64,000 bases of DNA from Xylaria sp. FL1777 (GCA_022578965.1 MU400572.1:1-64000); one strand, 5' to 3'. Shown: positions 46,323 to 59,077, counted from the stretch's first letter. The notes: generated by a model from the sequence alone, not told the origin. Program-made: numbers and translations.

Positions 46323-49300
46323 CCAGATGAGTGAGGTTTCTCTCTCAGCGTCGGCGTGGTTGTCGAGACTTCACCTGCGTAAGTAGCCCCACCATTCGGC
46401 CTCTTGTCCACAACTAGAATACCCAGAGCGGTATTCTCACCGATAAATATCATCAATAATAAAGTCAGCAAGTTTTTTCGCCTTTCATCCTCGACGCCGG
46501 CCGAATTCATACCAGTGGCGAACCGGGACCGGTTCAGCACCTATTGCGTATGTCATCAGCTACATCCCACTACAATCAATTCCAGTGATAATCTGATTAG
46601 AGGCCATGTAGATATAATAGATATAACTTTCGGTTGGCTGTCTCGTAGAACCGCCTGCATATTGCATTCCAGAAGGTCATGCCAACAAGGTGTGATGTTA
46701 GGTTCTCAATACCTACATAGCTACTCTCTAGCCGTACGAGTGTCTTATCCGGACCAGCTCTTCCCAAGAACGCCGAGGACAGAGAAAAGCCCGCATATTA
46801 TGCGAATAATATTACGTTTGCCGCTAATTCAAGGGACGCCAACAGATATATACGCAGATTAGTTGTATCAAAGTAGATTGAACGCGCGCCTAGAGTCTCG
46901 ATACCCTCACAACACCTTAAGGCTTTTTATCCGGTAGTCACGTCCCTGCAGTTATCCCAAGAATAGATGATCAACATACACGAAATCTAAGAGGATACTA
47001 TTCAGCACGATGAACTCAGGGCAGGTATAGGTATAGAATAGATGATGTCGCCATTCCTTCTCCGTTCTTTTATGAATACTGCCCTGGGAACAGCGGGGTT
47101 GAGAAGTAAGCGTTTGATTACAATATGCTTGGGACACCACGTTTGAAGGTTGTGAACATTTAGGGTCGAATATAGAATGCAGTTTTCTCTCGTGCACCAA
47201 GTCTAGAGCTAGGTCGAGCTCGTGAACTGTTTAGTAAAGTTTCGCTGCTGAAGCTTCGACTAACACAAAGACAACAGGACCGACATCTAAGCGCTGCGAC
47301 GTACATATGCTTATGACCACCTAGTTGCTACATACATCATCTGGTATTCTTATCCGCTATGAAGGTCCCAGGACAGGAGAGGAACGGGTCAAAGATTCCT
47401 ATACTGTGACGAAGAAGAATTGCTAGGTTATAGAAGTCATATAATATACTATGCTTACATCATATGAAATAATCACGAAATTATACGTTAACTACTTGCA
47501 GCATAATATAAGGGACCGTCTGATAAAGCGGCAAGGGTGTCTTCAACAGAGGAATTTTTCGAAAGAAGGTTTGTGACATCGGGGTATCGAAGTAGGTTAA
47601 GTTTGACATTGGCGCAGTTGGAATCTACGCTTGCAGGCCTTCATATCAAGTGGCAGCATTTAGGATATTCTGGTTGTCAGCTTCTTCTAAGAAGAAGGGG
47701 TTGAGGACCGTTGAGCTGTTCAAACACTGTAACGCCTCAGTATCTCTAGTGATAGCGATGGCCGAGAGGGCGACCAAGAAACAACTGGGTAATAAGTTTT
47801 CGCCGGTTGAAAACGCATGTCATGTTCGAGAGTGAGACCGGATACTACGGGAGACTAACCCCCTGAGAAAATAATGAACGACTGACCGCTCCGTTAAGCC
47901 TATGCTATAACGATTCTACTGATAGAAAGTAATTTCTATTCGTTTCGTGATTTCTTCCCTTCCACGTCGGCGACATGTAGCTCCTCACGATTACAGGCGA
48001 GGTTTATAGCATACCGCAATGCCATATAACTCATCCGTCTTCGTCTCTTCGCACCCTACCCGGAAAACCTAGAGTCTACATCTCCAGGCCCAAAAACCAC
48101 CACCTCAGAGTGTGTGGGTACATTTCTGTGTCCCTATGCCTTTTCAAATGAGAGTCTACGATTGGCGGTTGGTCCATTGGATTCTTCTTTATCTTATTCT
48201 AGGTGCTGGCACCATTATCTCGGTATCAGTGAGCTCGACTCTTATGGCTTTATATGAGCACGAGAAAACGCATGACTGGGCGTTAGTTGATTGTTTAAGA
48301 TCATGGCCTAGTCGTTTCACGTGACGTGGTACTGGGCATAATAAGGGGCGTATGAGGCGATGGTATCAAACCTTACGAGATATAAAGAGTGAGGAATATA
48401 TGATATGAGCTCTGTATAAGTATGTATTGGAATGCTGTAGCCCCGAAGGGTAGTAGCCTTGCTTTTATATATAGATATAGGCTTTAATATACGCCAGTAA
48501 ATGGATTGATCATCGAATGTATAAGGGGGTTGGTGGGCTAGATGAGATGCTATAGAGATTTCTCGAGATATATGCCAATTAAGTATGTGTAAGCAAGAAA
48601 AGCTGTTGCAAGAGTGTATGTAAATCCCAGAACTTGAGGTGTTTTCTATATTTGGGTTACTCTTCCATACTTCTATTAGTTCCTCACGCGATCCACGTCG
48701 GTAGATATTAAGAAAGGAGTCTAAGTTGTGTTGCTTTCACTATCCCGATTCAGTAAGTAGTGAAAATAGACTCTCGTCCTTTAACCTAGAAATAGTACGG
48801 AAGCATATGTAAGACCTCTCGAATGAAAGCGGAAAATGCGAGATAGCGGCAGGTCTTCACGGTGAAGGCGCTGCTGGACACTCCAACTAAGGTTGCTCTT
48901 TGTTAGGATAAACTCCGAAGAGAGGAAGCTCTAATACGGCCAAGAGCGCTCAGGCGAAAGTAGATTGCAAAGCCAAGGCGACCGAAGATTCGCTAGCTGA
49001 TCTTGTCTCTTCACTGCTTACAAGGTCCCCAAAATGTCTTATGAAGATTGGACCGTCTGGACGTAAACTTCTCGACTAGTTCTGACTAAGAGTATGTATG
49101 CTGTTTACTATGTTGTTTTCTGCGGTATCTACTTATCTGGCATCCAAACTGCTAGATATCGTGTCTGTTGAAAGAGTAATTATTGCTTCTAGGCGTCCGC
49201 GTTGACCCTAGGGACATGATGTAAATGTCCCTTATGCTAACAAGGGTATTGTGCCCGTTGTATGTTCCGTTTGGATTGGTGTCTAGATAACAAGACTTAA

Positions 49301-52300
49301 CATAGCTGCGGAACCTATAGTACTGCGTAGGTACCGGTGCTCGGAAGACGAAGCCGGACTAAACAGGATGGCTGCATCACGTGTTTGGTATACACTGCGG
49401 AAAGGAGGTATATAGTTTTGTATTGATACTAGGTTGTGTACACGGTTGGTTAGTACATGTAGTTAGCGAGTCATAGTTGAAGTGGCGTGTGACGAACTGA
49501 CGTCAATGCCATGCGCAATGAACCACAGTCAATAGTTCATACGAATGAGGAAATAGTAAAGAACAAAAAAGCAAAGCGGTGGCTGGGAGGAGCGATCATG
49601 AGCTGCGCCGCCGGTGACACAGGCAGAGCACATGGACGGTGTGTCTAATACTGAGTACCAATACCTACAGATAAGATACCTACCTACCCATGTATCCAAT
49701 TGCGCCGTTTCCCGGGACACACACCTATCTATTACTTACAGGACTTATAGGACCAACTTACTCACTCACTTCCTTACTGAACTACCTGCCCATCAATCAA
49801 TTCGCTCTGAGGGAATCACCATTGGCCACCCTCGTCGAGAGATAAGCCATTCTAGAAGAGTGAGACAAGATTTTCTGCAGCGAGGCGTTGGCAGCGTGAC
49901 CAAGATCTGCCTCGCAAGCTACATTAGACTAGATGGTGTAGCAAATGAGATGAAAGGGATGGAAGGAAGGCTGCTGACGGTTGGAAATGGTGCCACGTTA
50001 AGGATGCTCTAGTAGAAAGTAGTGTGGGAAAAGGAAAAAGGCCTACTTACGCCTCTGCCGGACTACCTACTAATACTGTGTGTGTACTGTACATGCTTCT
50101 CAGTAATACAGTACGCTTGTGAGTAGGTACATCGTACACACCAGTGGCGCTTAGAGGCGAATCAGAACTAGGATATGTATGTTAAGCGCCGTCTATGATT
50201 AGCCATGGTTTGTTCGTTTTGCCGTTCTGCCCTTTTGCATGCAGCCTGCAGATCGGCTGCAGTCGTGCGACAACGAAGATGTGCCCCGACTTACATGTAC
50301 GTAGTAAACCTATTATATCCGCCCTATAGAATATAGTACCGGTAGTCGAGGGGTTGCGCTAGGAGTCATGCCAAGCAACACTACCTAATTTGTACGATAA
50401 GCCCCCTTTTCTACTGCGTAGTTTGTATACCAGTATGTTGGCGGTGCTTCACCATTTTGGCCCTCAACCTGAAATACGTTGGAACAGTGGCTTTCGGAGT
50501 GACAGTCTCATTGAATGGATTGTCTCACATTGTTTTTTTCCAACACGTACACAACGCGCGTTGATGGCTCGAGGCACACGTAAACCGAGACTGGCCTGCC
50601 CTGCTAGCTCGGGAATTAATTAGCAGTACATTTCTCCTCTTGGTAGTATTTATGGTGCTGTTGATCTACTAACATAATACGTGGGTATACAGATAGCTAC
50701 AGGCAAACAAGAAAGACCATCTCGGCCTACGTATATGTAAATACAAGATAGATTCACTACAGAAAACAAGGAACAGGAAACGGTACGAATTGTGAACGCT
50801 TAAACATGGTACTGCCTACTATGGTCGGATATACATAGTAAAGTCTGTAGTGGGACTACTACTCTGGACACTATCTGTCATACTCAGTATGCAGTATATA
50901 CTACATACTGTAGTGCTACATACCTACTATAGCGGAATTCAGAGACCCTTCCAGGACCTTTTACCCTTTCTAGAACTCTTGGCATATATATCTCGGGCAA
51001 GAAGGTACCTAAATGCTTCTTTCAATATGCATAAGCACGCAGAAATTAATGCATCTGCACAGCTTAAAGTACTATCTACAGGGCAAATATATCCTTGACT
51101 ACGCATACGCAGTAGGCAGGTGGGTGGATAATTTCACAGACATACGGCCAGGCTCTGTGGTATTTTGCTTGGTTGGATTAAAGTTTCAGCCTTCTTTAGA
51201 AAAGACCTGAAACTCTTAGGGGCAAGATTTCGCACAGACATTCCGTAACATATTCCAAGTAGGTACCTACAATGAATGTAGAGAATGTGACACAGAATAT
51301 AGACTCACGCTAGAACAGCCCCTGATTTTGACATTTACCTGGCGTACCGTACTGTTAGAGGAACACGTGTACATACACCAGGCACTTCAGTACATGTAGT
51401 TCTTGACCATTACAGCCTGTAAGTAGCCTGGGTCGTTAATCTTCCTACATATACGTGCACGCTGCACAGCGGGCGGCCAGAGTTCTAGCCCTGAGTCACT
51501 TCTGCAGGTTGATAGGTATCTATAGTAGGTTAACTTAGGTAGCCATGTTTCAATTAAGGTTGCATGCAATGAGCATCATATTTATGACGGCCTTACAGGG
51601 AATGAGTAGGTAGATATTGCAGTTATCAATTCATTGATTAAGAAAAACAAGTTCAAAGCCTGGTCTGGACAACGGTTCTACAATAGTGTAGTGATTCTTT
51701 ACCCAGAGAGTTGAAGGTTGCATTGTCACCTAGTCCTTGCCTGGTTTTGACATTGCACTCATCCTTACAACTCGTGATCTAGGTTTGATCTACGTACCTA
51801 CGGCTAGGTAGGATTAAAACAGGGGTAGCCCCATACCCACCAGCAGTGTACTACCGGTATCTCTACTATTGATACCTAGTAACACGCTTTCACACCGGAC
51901 CTAACTTTATCTTTTACCAGCTTAAGTATAAAAATTGTACTATAAACATAATCTTTTCTTACCGTTATCTGTAATAATGGCTACAAAAGTTAAAGGTCAT
52001 CGGTATTCCTCTATCTTGTGTCAAGGAGTTTCTAGGGTCCCTTCTCAGAAATGGAGCTTATAGCCGTTCTTGGTGTAGCGTAGGAAAAGCTTGTGGAGGT
52101 TGCAGGTGATTAAACTAGGTTGGGATAAAGAGGCATGAGAGGTTTGCACCCCTTTAAGGTATGCAAGTAGAAGTATAAACCTAAGTAAATATCATTAATG
52201 AGAGACATATATGTATATATACTACGAATTAATAATACATTACATACTCAGTAGTATAGCTAGACTTTCTTGCCTTTTCAATGTGCTATAACCTGTGTAT

Positions 52301-53003
52301 ACTTATCTATATTTATGAAAGATGAAAGATGAATACTGTAATACTCCGCAGGACAAATTATGGTGTTACACTGTGTGCTTTGCAGGTACCTGAGTATAGA
52401 TGATGGGAAGACGGTAGCGCCCTGAAAGGACTCCTCAAAATTTCTGTGAGATATGGTTGGTCATACTCATATGCCCCGCTACTTTCCGCTTAGCACATGG
52501 TCTTGATTGGCTGAATGTCAGTTCGACCCAATGCACACTCTTCGACAAGTCATCCAATGAGCATGGTTGGTTGGCCCCAAAATGTGCTCCGTGCAGCTAT
52601 CCTTGTCATCACAGCCCAATTCATGAATGCATAATCTACCCCTGGAGACAGTACGGATTCACACTGTATTTATTTCATTACCGCAGCCCAAATTAATAAT
52701 ACAGCGAGAATAACCATTGTTGATTCAACACCTCTAGAGCTTACGGTTGACTAGAACACAGTGTTGAAAACATGAAGCCTGACCTCCTTTCTCTTTTGGG
52801 GTACCAATTGCAATAGGGACCACTGGTTGTGGTGCGCCCATTTGCTACAGCACCCTCCACTAGCGTTGCTGCTCACTGGGGCCAGCATCTATTTTGGCCT
52901 TCGTCCCCATTCTCCAGCCTCCAGTCACTGCTCCGGCCTTGTACCGTAATACAGTCACTGGGTACCTGCCTAGGTACGCTACAGCACAGTAGGGGCCCAC
53001 ATG

Positions 53004-54653
53004 CTCTTTTTGTAGGGCAGTCCTTTCCGTCGGCGGGCGACCCAATTCATCGTCCACACAGCGGCGAAACCCTTCCATTTCTTTATCCAAATCTCCCAGG
53101 CCCTTCTTCTCCTTCCCATCCCCTCCTCCCACCGACCGCGCGACCCTGTTACCCATTTCTCTTGCCACAAACCCGCCCTTCCTTTATCCTCCCTCCTTCT
53201 CTCCCCTCTTCAACCTTCGGGTGCTATCCTTCTTAAGATTTCTTCTTTTGTGTGCCTGTGTGCCGTGGTGTGCGCGTGTGCTTGTGCCCTTGCCAGTCGT
53301 CCTTCACCGCCGTGTTGCCCATCGCAGCTGTTAATCGTTTCACCAACAAAAAACAAGACCAATTTCGTTGGCGGCTTCGCTTGATAACCTCGCAAGTACT
53401 ACCCATTGCCAACACGCTCCCAAGATTCCCACCTCGTCGCAACATCTAGAGACGAACCTCGTTATCGTTTTCGCCTTTCGACAGCCTAAGAAAAGAGGAA
53501 CACTTCGGCAGACCGAAGAAGAAAAAAAAAAGCCAGCAAGACTACATCACCATCCCAGGAGTTTCTGGACGACTCAATCCCTATATTTCACCACTTAATT
53601 CTTGTACAGTTTTCATCATTTCGACTTCTGTTTCTGTCATATTCGATTTACATTGCATTGCATCGCATTACTTGCCGTGTCGCACATACCAGTCCGTATT
53701 TTACAGCCTTTAATCTGCAAACGCGTCGTTGCCAACAGACAGACTACGCAAGCCGGAATACACCATCAACGACAACAAAGAGAAAGAGATAGAGAGTCGA
53801 GCCTGAGGGTTCATTGCGTCAAAGAAGGAAGAGGATCATACATCGTCACTATCCTTTTCTCTCCGAGACAACACTTCTGTACGACTACTTTGACCGAGGA
53901 CAAAGGGCAACTGACGAATCCGTTACTGTCCACCTCTTCGGTCGTTTCCCAGCCACGGTTCGCTGTTCTCAGGGAGCTCTCGAGCCAACCGGGAAACTTC
54001 GACCCTTTGATATCGTGCTCGCTCTGGACACACGATTCCCCGTCGTCACCGGTCGCTCTTTCTTCACGGTTGTTTCGATCCTGACAATCATACCGGCCTT
54101 CCTTACCTGGATCACTTGGTTGTTGTGTCTTCCTATCCTGCTTAAGGCGCAACAACAGTACCATCCTCGCTCATTCCGACATCGACCTGTTCGCCCCTGA
54201 TAGGCATCTTTTAATATCATCACCAGACAGTATTTTCGCTGCGCACTAACATTTGTCCGCCCCGATTGTCTTCTGTTTCTTGTCACAGCTTTCCCATCCT
54301 GGGCACGCCCGTCTGCTTTCTTGGATTCTTCGGATCGCATTTCCGAACCAACTACTACGTTTGATACGAGCATCGATCCCATTGAAAATCCTTAGGCTAC
54401 CATTGGAGCAGAAAAGCACTAGCTGCTTGACCATACTACTGCCCTAATTGTGCTACCGTAATTATCAACAGGCATTGTTTGGGTTTTACCTACCTCATTC
54501 CCACAACTTAGTTGATTGTAATATTCATCGATCGTCCCGTCATTGAGTGGCTGTCGTCCATTCATTCATTACTTAGATTTCACTTCTAATTCCCTCTTGA
54601 CCGCTTCGGCACGGCTGGAGGAGTTGCACAGATACTCTCTTCTCCCCTTGAGC
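53004..54653 (+). promoter_or_regulatory. Long ATG-free 5' leader and promoter of the Gln-rich protein gene
   Basis: Read line by line, these 1,650 nt contain no ATG on the + strand. The nearest upstream ATG is at 53001 and the next is the start codon at 54654. About 26 would be expected at even base composition, and the reverse-complement word CAT occurs about 40 times. The stretch from about 53090 to 53215 is strongly pyrimidine-rich and is the likely promoter or start-site region, so the leader may exceed 1.4 kb. The depletion is specific to the sense strand. That fits selection against upstream start codons in a scanned, largely unspliced leader. Confidence 0.7.
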
Positions 54654-56342
54654 ATGCACACCGGTGGTCTTGCTCAAATGTCGCACAACGATTTCACTCC
54701 CACAACCGGCCTGGGCATGCCTTCTGGAGGTCTGGCATCGCGCCGCGGTGGGCAGAACATCAAACCGCTCTCCTTTGACGCCATCAAGTCTTCAGCTGAC
54801 GTCCAGGATAATGGAGTTCCTACTCCGCGGACGAGCCGAGGTCACCTGCTTGCCGGCCTGAGGACGGCCCCCAAATCCGCTACTGCTACCACCTTCGCTA
54901 ATGCCGGCATGTCGCCTCACGTGTACGGTAGAAATAACGGCATGGCTGAGAACATGTATGGCGGCTCCAATCACATGTACAATGCGCCCAAGACGTCGCT
55001 TCCTCGCATGGCGACCCAGCAACAAGGAGCTTACAACATGGCGGGAATGTCGGGCATGGGTCATCAACATTACACTCCTGAACAGATTCTAGCGCCTCCT
55101 GAGTTTCACCTAGATGAGCAAGCTCAAGACCAGATGGATCCTGGTCTGTATGCTCAGTTGGTCACAGCTAATCTGTACCTGGCTCAGCAGCAGCAACGGC
55201 TCCAACAGCAGTTGCTCAATGTACAGGCGGCCGCTCAGCAATTCCAGGGCTTGAACTTGAACGGACAACCAACGTTGCAACACCAGATGGCGTTTCAGAA
55301 TCTTGTTCAACAACAGCAACAACTTCAGGCAATGCAACAATCGATCAAGGCACCTGTCTCTGTTTCGCAGAAACTGTTTACGTATTATGACCCCAACACT
55401 CGAATCACCTACCTTGTTGACCCGACTACTGGTCAGATGCAGCCTAGTTTCTACGAGAATCAGCCCAGCACCCCTCAAAATGCCTATTTCCAGCAACCGA
55501 ACCAAGGCACGCCGCGTGTGCAGGTGTCTCCCCCTCCTACGGAGAACACTGCACCGACCCAGCGCACAACCTCGCCTCCTAAGAAACCAGAGATGATGGT
55601 TGAGCCGACACCCCTGCCGCCTCCATCCGCCAACGCTTTTCGACGCGGCCACAAGAAATCGTCGTCATTGGCAAACGTCAACAAAGGTCTTACCGTTGCT
55701 TGTGACGAGCCACTTAACCCGGCCGGACCAAAGACTGCCTCATTACCGCTGACTCCTCTGCCCAACGGAGGCTATGGGCCGGGCCAAGCTCGTGCTGGTG
55801 AACATCCTATCCGTCAACCTCGTGGACCTCCTGCCCTTGACGAGCTCCGTGCCAAACCCACCGCCAAGCACGAAGGAAGCAAAAATTTTGCAGCACGGAC
55901 ACGCCGATCCGCCGTTCACAATCTCATGAAAGCTGGTGTCGTACGACGCAAGGGGACTGGCAGTAGTTGTGGTAGTATGAGCCCTGTCTCAGAGACAGCT
56001 GAGGAAGTGGGAACTCCACTCACCGACAACGAATCTGACTCTGGGCGTAGTGGCTCGGGTAGCTTGTCTGGCGATGCTGAACCTAGCCTTGCAAGCTCTC
56101 GAACCTCTGCAAGTGGCAGCTGGGGAGCTATCGGCTCAGATCGTCCCAGCTCACGCCAGAAATCGCGTAGGAGCGTTGACAGCCAAGCTAGTACTGGCGA
56201 AGGTGACAACAGTTTTGCCAGCGTCTTCAAGCACGGATCTCAGCGTCAAGCCAAAGTGGACGGTCAATCTGGGCAGCGGAAAGCCCCTAGGCTCGTGCTC
56301 ACGAGCGCAGAAAAGCGCAAAGGAGGGATCCCTGTGGCTTGA
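54654..56342 (+). CDS. Glutamine-rich low-complexity protein, unknown function
   Basis: Single-exon frame of 562 aa. ATG 54654 is the first ATG; a shorter start at 54678 (MSHNDFTPTT) is also possible. The N-terminus has NIKPLSFDAIKSSADVQ and a short TPRTSRGHLLAGLRTAPKS stretch, then a Met/Gly/Asn-rich part. A Gln-rich coiled region runs over about residues 175-245 (YLAQQQQRLQQQLLNVQAAA). A more ordered-looking LFTYYDPNTRITYLVDPTTG follows. Then come proline-rich segments and a basic ARTRRSAVHNLMKAGVVRRK, which could bind nucleic acid. The tail is Ser/Gly-rich. No catalytic domain. The composition suggests an RNA- or chromatin-associated regulator or condensate-forming protein, but that is inference. 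The very long ATG-free leader suggests translational control. Confidence 0.8.
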   Translation: MHTGGLAQMSHNDFTPTTGLGMPSGGLASRRGGQNIKPLSFDAIKSSADVQDNGVPTPRTSRGHLLAGLRTAPKSATATTFANAGMSPHVYGRNNGMAENMYGGSNHMYNAPKTSLPRMATQQQGAYNMAGMSGMGHQHYTPEQILAPPEFHLDEQAQDQMDPGLYAQLVTANLYLAQQQQRLQQQLLNVQAAAQQFQGLNLNGQPTLQHQMAFQNLVQQQQQLQAMQQSIKAPVSVSQKLFTYYDPNTRITYLVDPTTGQMQPSFYENQPSTPQNAYFQQPNQGTPRVQVSPPPTENTAPTQRTTSPPKKPEMMVEPTPLPPPSANAFRRGHKKSSSLANVNKGLTVACDEPLNPAGPKTASLPLTPLPNGGYGPGQARAGEHPIRQPRGPPALDELRAKPTAKHEGSKNFAARTRRSAVHNLMKAGVVRRKGTGSSCGSMSPVSETAEEVGTPLTDNESDSGRSGSGSLSGDAEPSLASSRTSASGSWGAIGSDRPSSRQKSRRSVDSQASTGEGDNSFASVFKHGSQRQAKVDGQSGQRKAPRLVLTSAEKRKGGIPVA

Positions 56343-57284
56343 TTTACGTTCTTCCCAAAGTCAACTTTACGCAATCACGACAGCACGCTTCCGATGTCTT
56401 TGCCTTTTCATGATTTCAACCCCAGAAAGGTAGATCTTCTCTGAGTGGTTCTTGATAGATGATGGATTGGACTGGACGGTATTGGACTCGGAAAATCGAG
56501 AACGGCTCTTTCCTTTCGTTTAGCAATATGATTTTGCTCTGAACCGAGTTTCTGGATTAACAAGCGAGAGACGTGCCCATGCGCGTCTGCTACGCTATGG
56601 ATATCGCTCCAGCCCTTGCTTCTGTAGCACATTCTTCAGTGGACGGACCCCTGGGGACTAAGGTCATCCTGGCGGGACCTTCTTACATACCCGCTCTATA
56701 CTTCATATCATTCCTTTACCAGGGGCTGTTTGTCTTTTCTCGGTTTATACGCGTTTGAGATAGAATGGTTATGGGGCATCGCACTGACGACTCTTGTGGA
56801 TGCGCTCATTGGCGTAGGTGTGCAACCGCTCAACGCCAATTCTATGCGCCTCTAACAGAGAGGTAGCTAGTATAAAATAGCTTAGGTAGTGATCAATGGC
56901 ATCGCACAAATTGCAAGCCAAAACAAACTATCCTGTGTACCGTGTCCCCTGTCCTCTATCCCCTGTCCTGTGTTCGGCGTCGGGAATCGGATTAGTCGTC
57001 TCAAGTCTAAAAGCTATCTCCGGAGTTTCTATTATTAGGTTACGACAGTACGCAATGACAATGTCGTTGAACCACATAATATGCCGCAGCTTGCTAGAAG
57101 AAGAACGGCTTGAGAAGTGGGTAAGTAGTTCGCGCGGAGATAAGAGCTTCTCGCGGCTAAATATTTGAAGTTTAAATTGTATATAGGAAAGCACCAACGT
57201 TACTGGTGCAAAGAGTCTCAACCACAAAACAATTCTTTCAAAGCCTTCAAGTTATTCCCGTCATCGAAAATAAAGTAGTCGACA
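56343..57284. other. Intergenic between two + strand genes
   Basis: 3' region of the Gln-rich gene and upstream region of the dehydrogenase. A CCCTGTCCT duplication lies at about 56945-56972. No gene seen. Confidence 0.55.
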
Positions 57285-58371
57285 ATGGGGTGGGAGTATA
57301 AGACGGTTCTCATGGTAGGCTGTACGGCCGGCCTCGGCGTAGCGATGGCTGAGCGCATGATCGAACATGGCAGTTTCGTGATCGCCGTGGGCCGTCGCAA
57401 GGACAAGCTCGACGACTTCGCTGCCAAACACGGTCCTAACAAGGTAGCGACGTCGCAATTTGACATCACAGATTTGGACGGGATCAAGTCATGGACTGAA
57501 GGGTGAGTCAGGTCATTCCGAAGCCACTTACATACAATTCATTCCTTTTTCATGTATACACACACACAGTGACATATATATGTGTGTATATCCAGGAGAA
57601 AGAGTCCGATAAAACCCAGCTAACCAGTACGTATCTCTAGGATCACCAAGGCTCACCCAACGCTCGACTGCGTGGTTCTGAACGCAGGAATCCAGCGCGG
57701 ACTCAACTTCACGCAGCCGGCGGCCATCGATCTGGCGCAGGTGCGCAAGGAGATTGACACGAACTACACGTCGTACGTGGCGCTGACGGCGGCCTTCCTC
57801 CCGCATCTACAAGCGCGGGCGCCAGCCGCGAGCGCACTCGTCGCCGTCTCGTCCGGTCTCGGACTCGTCCCGCTGCCGCGCTGCGCCAATTACTGCAGTA
57901 CCAAGGCCGCGCTGCACGCCCTCATGTGGTCGCTGCGCGCACAGCTTGCCGCAGACGACGCCAGCCGACATGTCAAGGTCATCGAGATTGTGCCGCCCGC
58001 TGTGCAGGTATGTTGTGCTACGCCCATGTCACATCCCGTCGTGTTTTCGTGCCTAGCGAGCATGCCTTCGCCCCCCTTTTTTTACCCCTTATACCCATCG
58101 ATATTCCTGCAGGTTCTTCCTAGACTAACCGCCATTCCCTCTCCAGACAGAGCTGCACGAGCTGCAGGACGACCTGCGCGAAGCCGGATACGCGAACATG
58201 GGTATCACGATCGAGGAGTACATGCGGGACTGCTGGGCAGGGCTGGAACAGGGCGACGAGGAGATCCTGGTCGGCCCCGTCAAGGAGAATTTCGCGAGGC
58301 TCGAGGACGGCCGACGCACTGCGTTCGGCCACTTCCTTGCTGCCATGGCGGCTGGGAAGTTGCCCAAGTGA
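57285..58371 (+). CDS. Short-chain dehydrogenase/reductase (classical SDR)
   Basis: Predicted 269 aa in three exons: 57285-57502, 57641-58007 and 58147-58371. Introns are 138 and 139 nt, with a CTAACC branch word in the first. It is an NAD(P)-dependent oxidoreductase with a Rossmann fold. The cofactor motif reads VGCTAGLGVAMAE, the structural motif VVLNAG replaces NNAG, and the catalytic residues are Ser143/144 (VAVSSGLG), Tyr157 and Lys161 (NYCSTK). It resembles the DltE-like group of uncharacterised cytosolic SDRs; the substrate cannot be predicted. The C-terminus (ILVGPVKENFARLEDGRRT) is typical of that group. Exons 2 and 3 are much more GC-rich, especially at third positions, than exon 1 and the neighbouring genes. 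Confidence 0.93.
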
Positions 58372-59077
58372 AATCAAACAAGCATTGGCTGACCCGTCTG
58401 TGTGAGTTGGTTTTCGTAAGGAGACAGTTCATCGCAGAGGAAGAACGGATGGTGAGGATAGTGTCATTCTGTTAGGATTCATGACCGTGGGTTCTTCGTT
58501 CTTTTGATCTTTTCTGAGGAAAAAAAAACATTCCTGTGTGGATAGGATTCATGGATCTTGCTTGAATTGAGGCCAGAGATTAGAAGTAGTAGAATATGCA
58601 TATAAGCGCTGAATGACTTGAGTGTTTCAACAAAGAATCCATGGGTATAGGTAGATCAACATGTAATTGTAGATACAGAGGCTAGTCGATATACGAGAAA
58701 TTGTGTGATCCTATGTATACGCAACATACATAGTGATTTGTATAATCCCGAGGATAGCGAAGTGAGGGTTGCATTAGAATCACATCTCTCTGAGATAGTA
58801 CAAGGAAAGATTAGAATCTGAGAAAGGTGCTCTACACTACATTACATTATTAGTTAATCACGGAGTACGGTCGAAAAGTCAAATTAGTGAGTAGTGAAAC
58901 TAACTCGCTAATCAGAATAGAGTAGGCAACATGCCACTATAATATTGGGTATACTTAAAATGTTATGATATAAGAATGTCAACTTTCATACAACGGCGCT
59001 CTACGCAATCGTATGTCCTCGGATATAGTCTCTCAAATACCTACCGAACCGCACGTCCTGCCCTGTTGTGTTATCCC
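58372..59077. other. Convergent intergenic spacer
   Basis: AT-rich 3' regions of the dehydrogenase (+) and the aspartic protease (-). No gene seen. Confidence 0.6.

Larger units (their letters stand above)
43622..53003. other. Gene-poor region of about 9.4 kb
   Basis: No intact gene recognised. Contains a possible gene relic at 44469-44711, a tandem repeat (about 13 bp) at about 44826-44858 built on AGATATAACACC, and a GA microsatellite at 46296-46322. TAGGTA words occur at 51252-51270 and 51780-51860, and there are AT-rich stretches at 47.4-48.8 and 51.9-52.4 kb. The last few hundred bases become pyrimidine-rich toward the gene at 54654. Confidence 0.5.

Noticed and set aside
46187..46540. 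Minus-strand frame containing a hydrophobic stretch and a Ser-Leu repeat
   Set aside because: Part of the frame is the translation of the GA microsatellite at 46296-46322, and no ATG-supported gene structure or family was found.
48136..48324. 63-codon frame with a hydrophobic segment (LVHWILLYLILGAG)
   Set aside because: A possible membrane peptide, but it is single, short and AT-rich with no upstream or downstream exon evidence. It is not distinguishable from chance.
52829..53236. 135-codon proline/serine-rich frame
   Set aside because: It starts with GTG and simply translates the pyrimidine-rich promoter of the downstream gene.
53602..54200. Open frames of 128-160 codons inside the leader of the Gln-rich gene
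   Set aside because: None has an ATG, as the whole region lacks that word on this strand. They are best read as untranslated leader.
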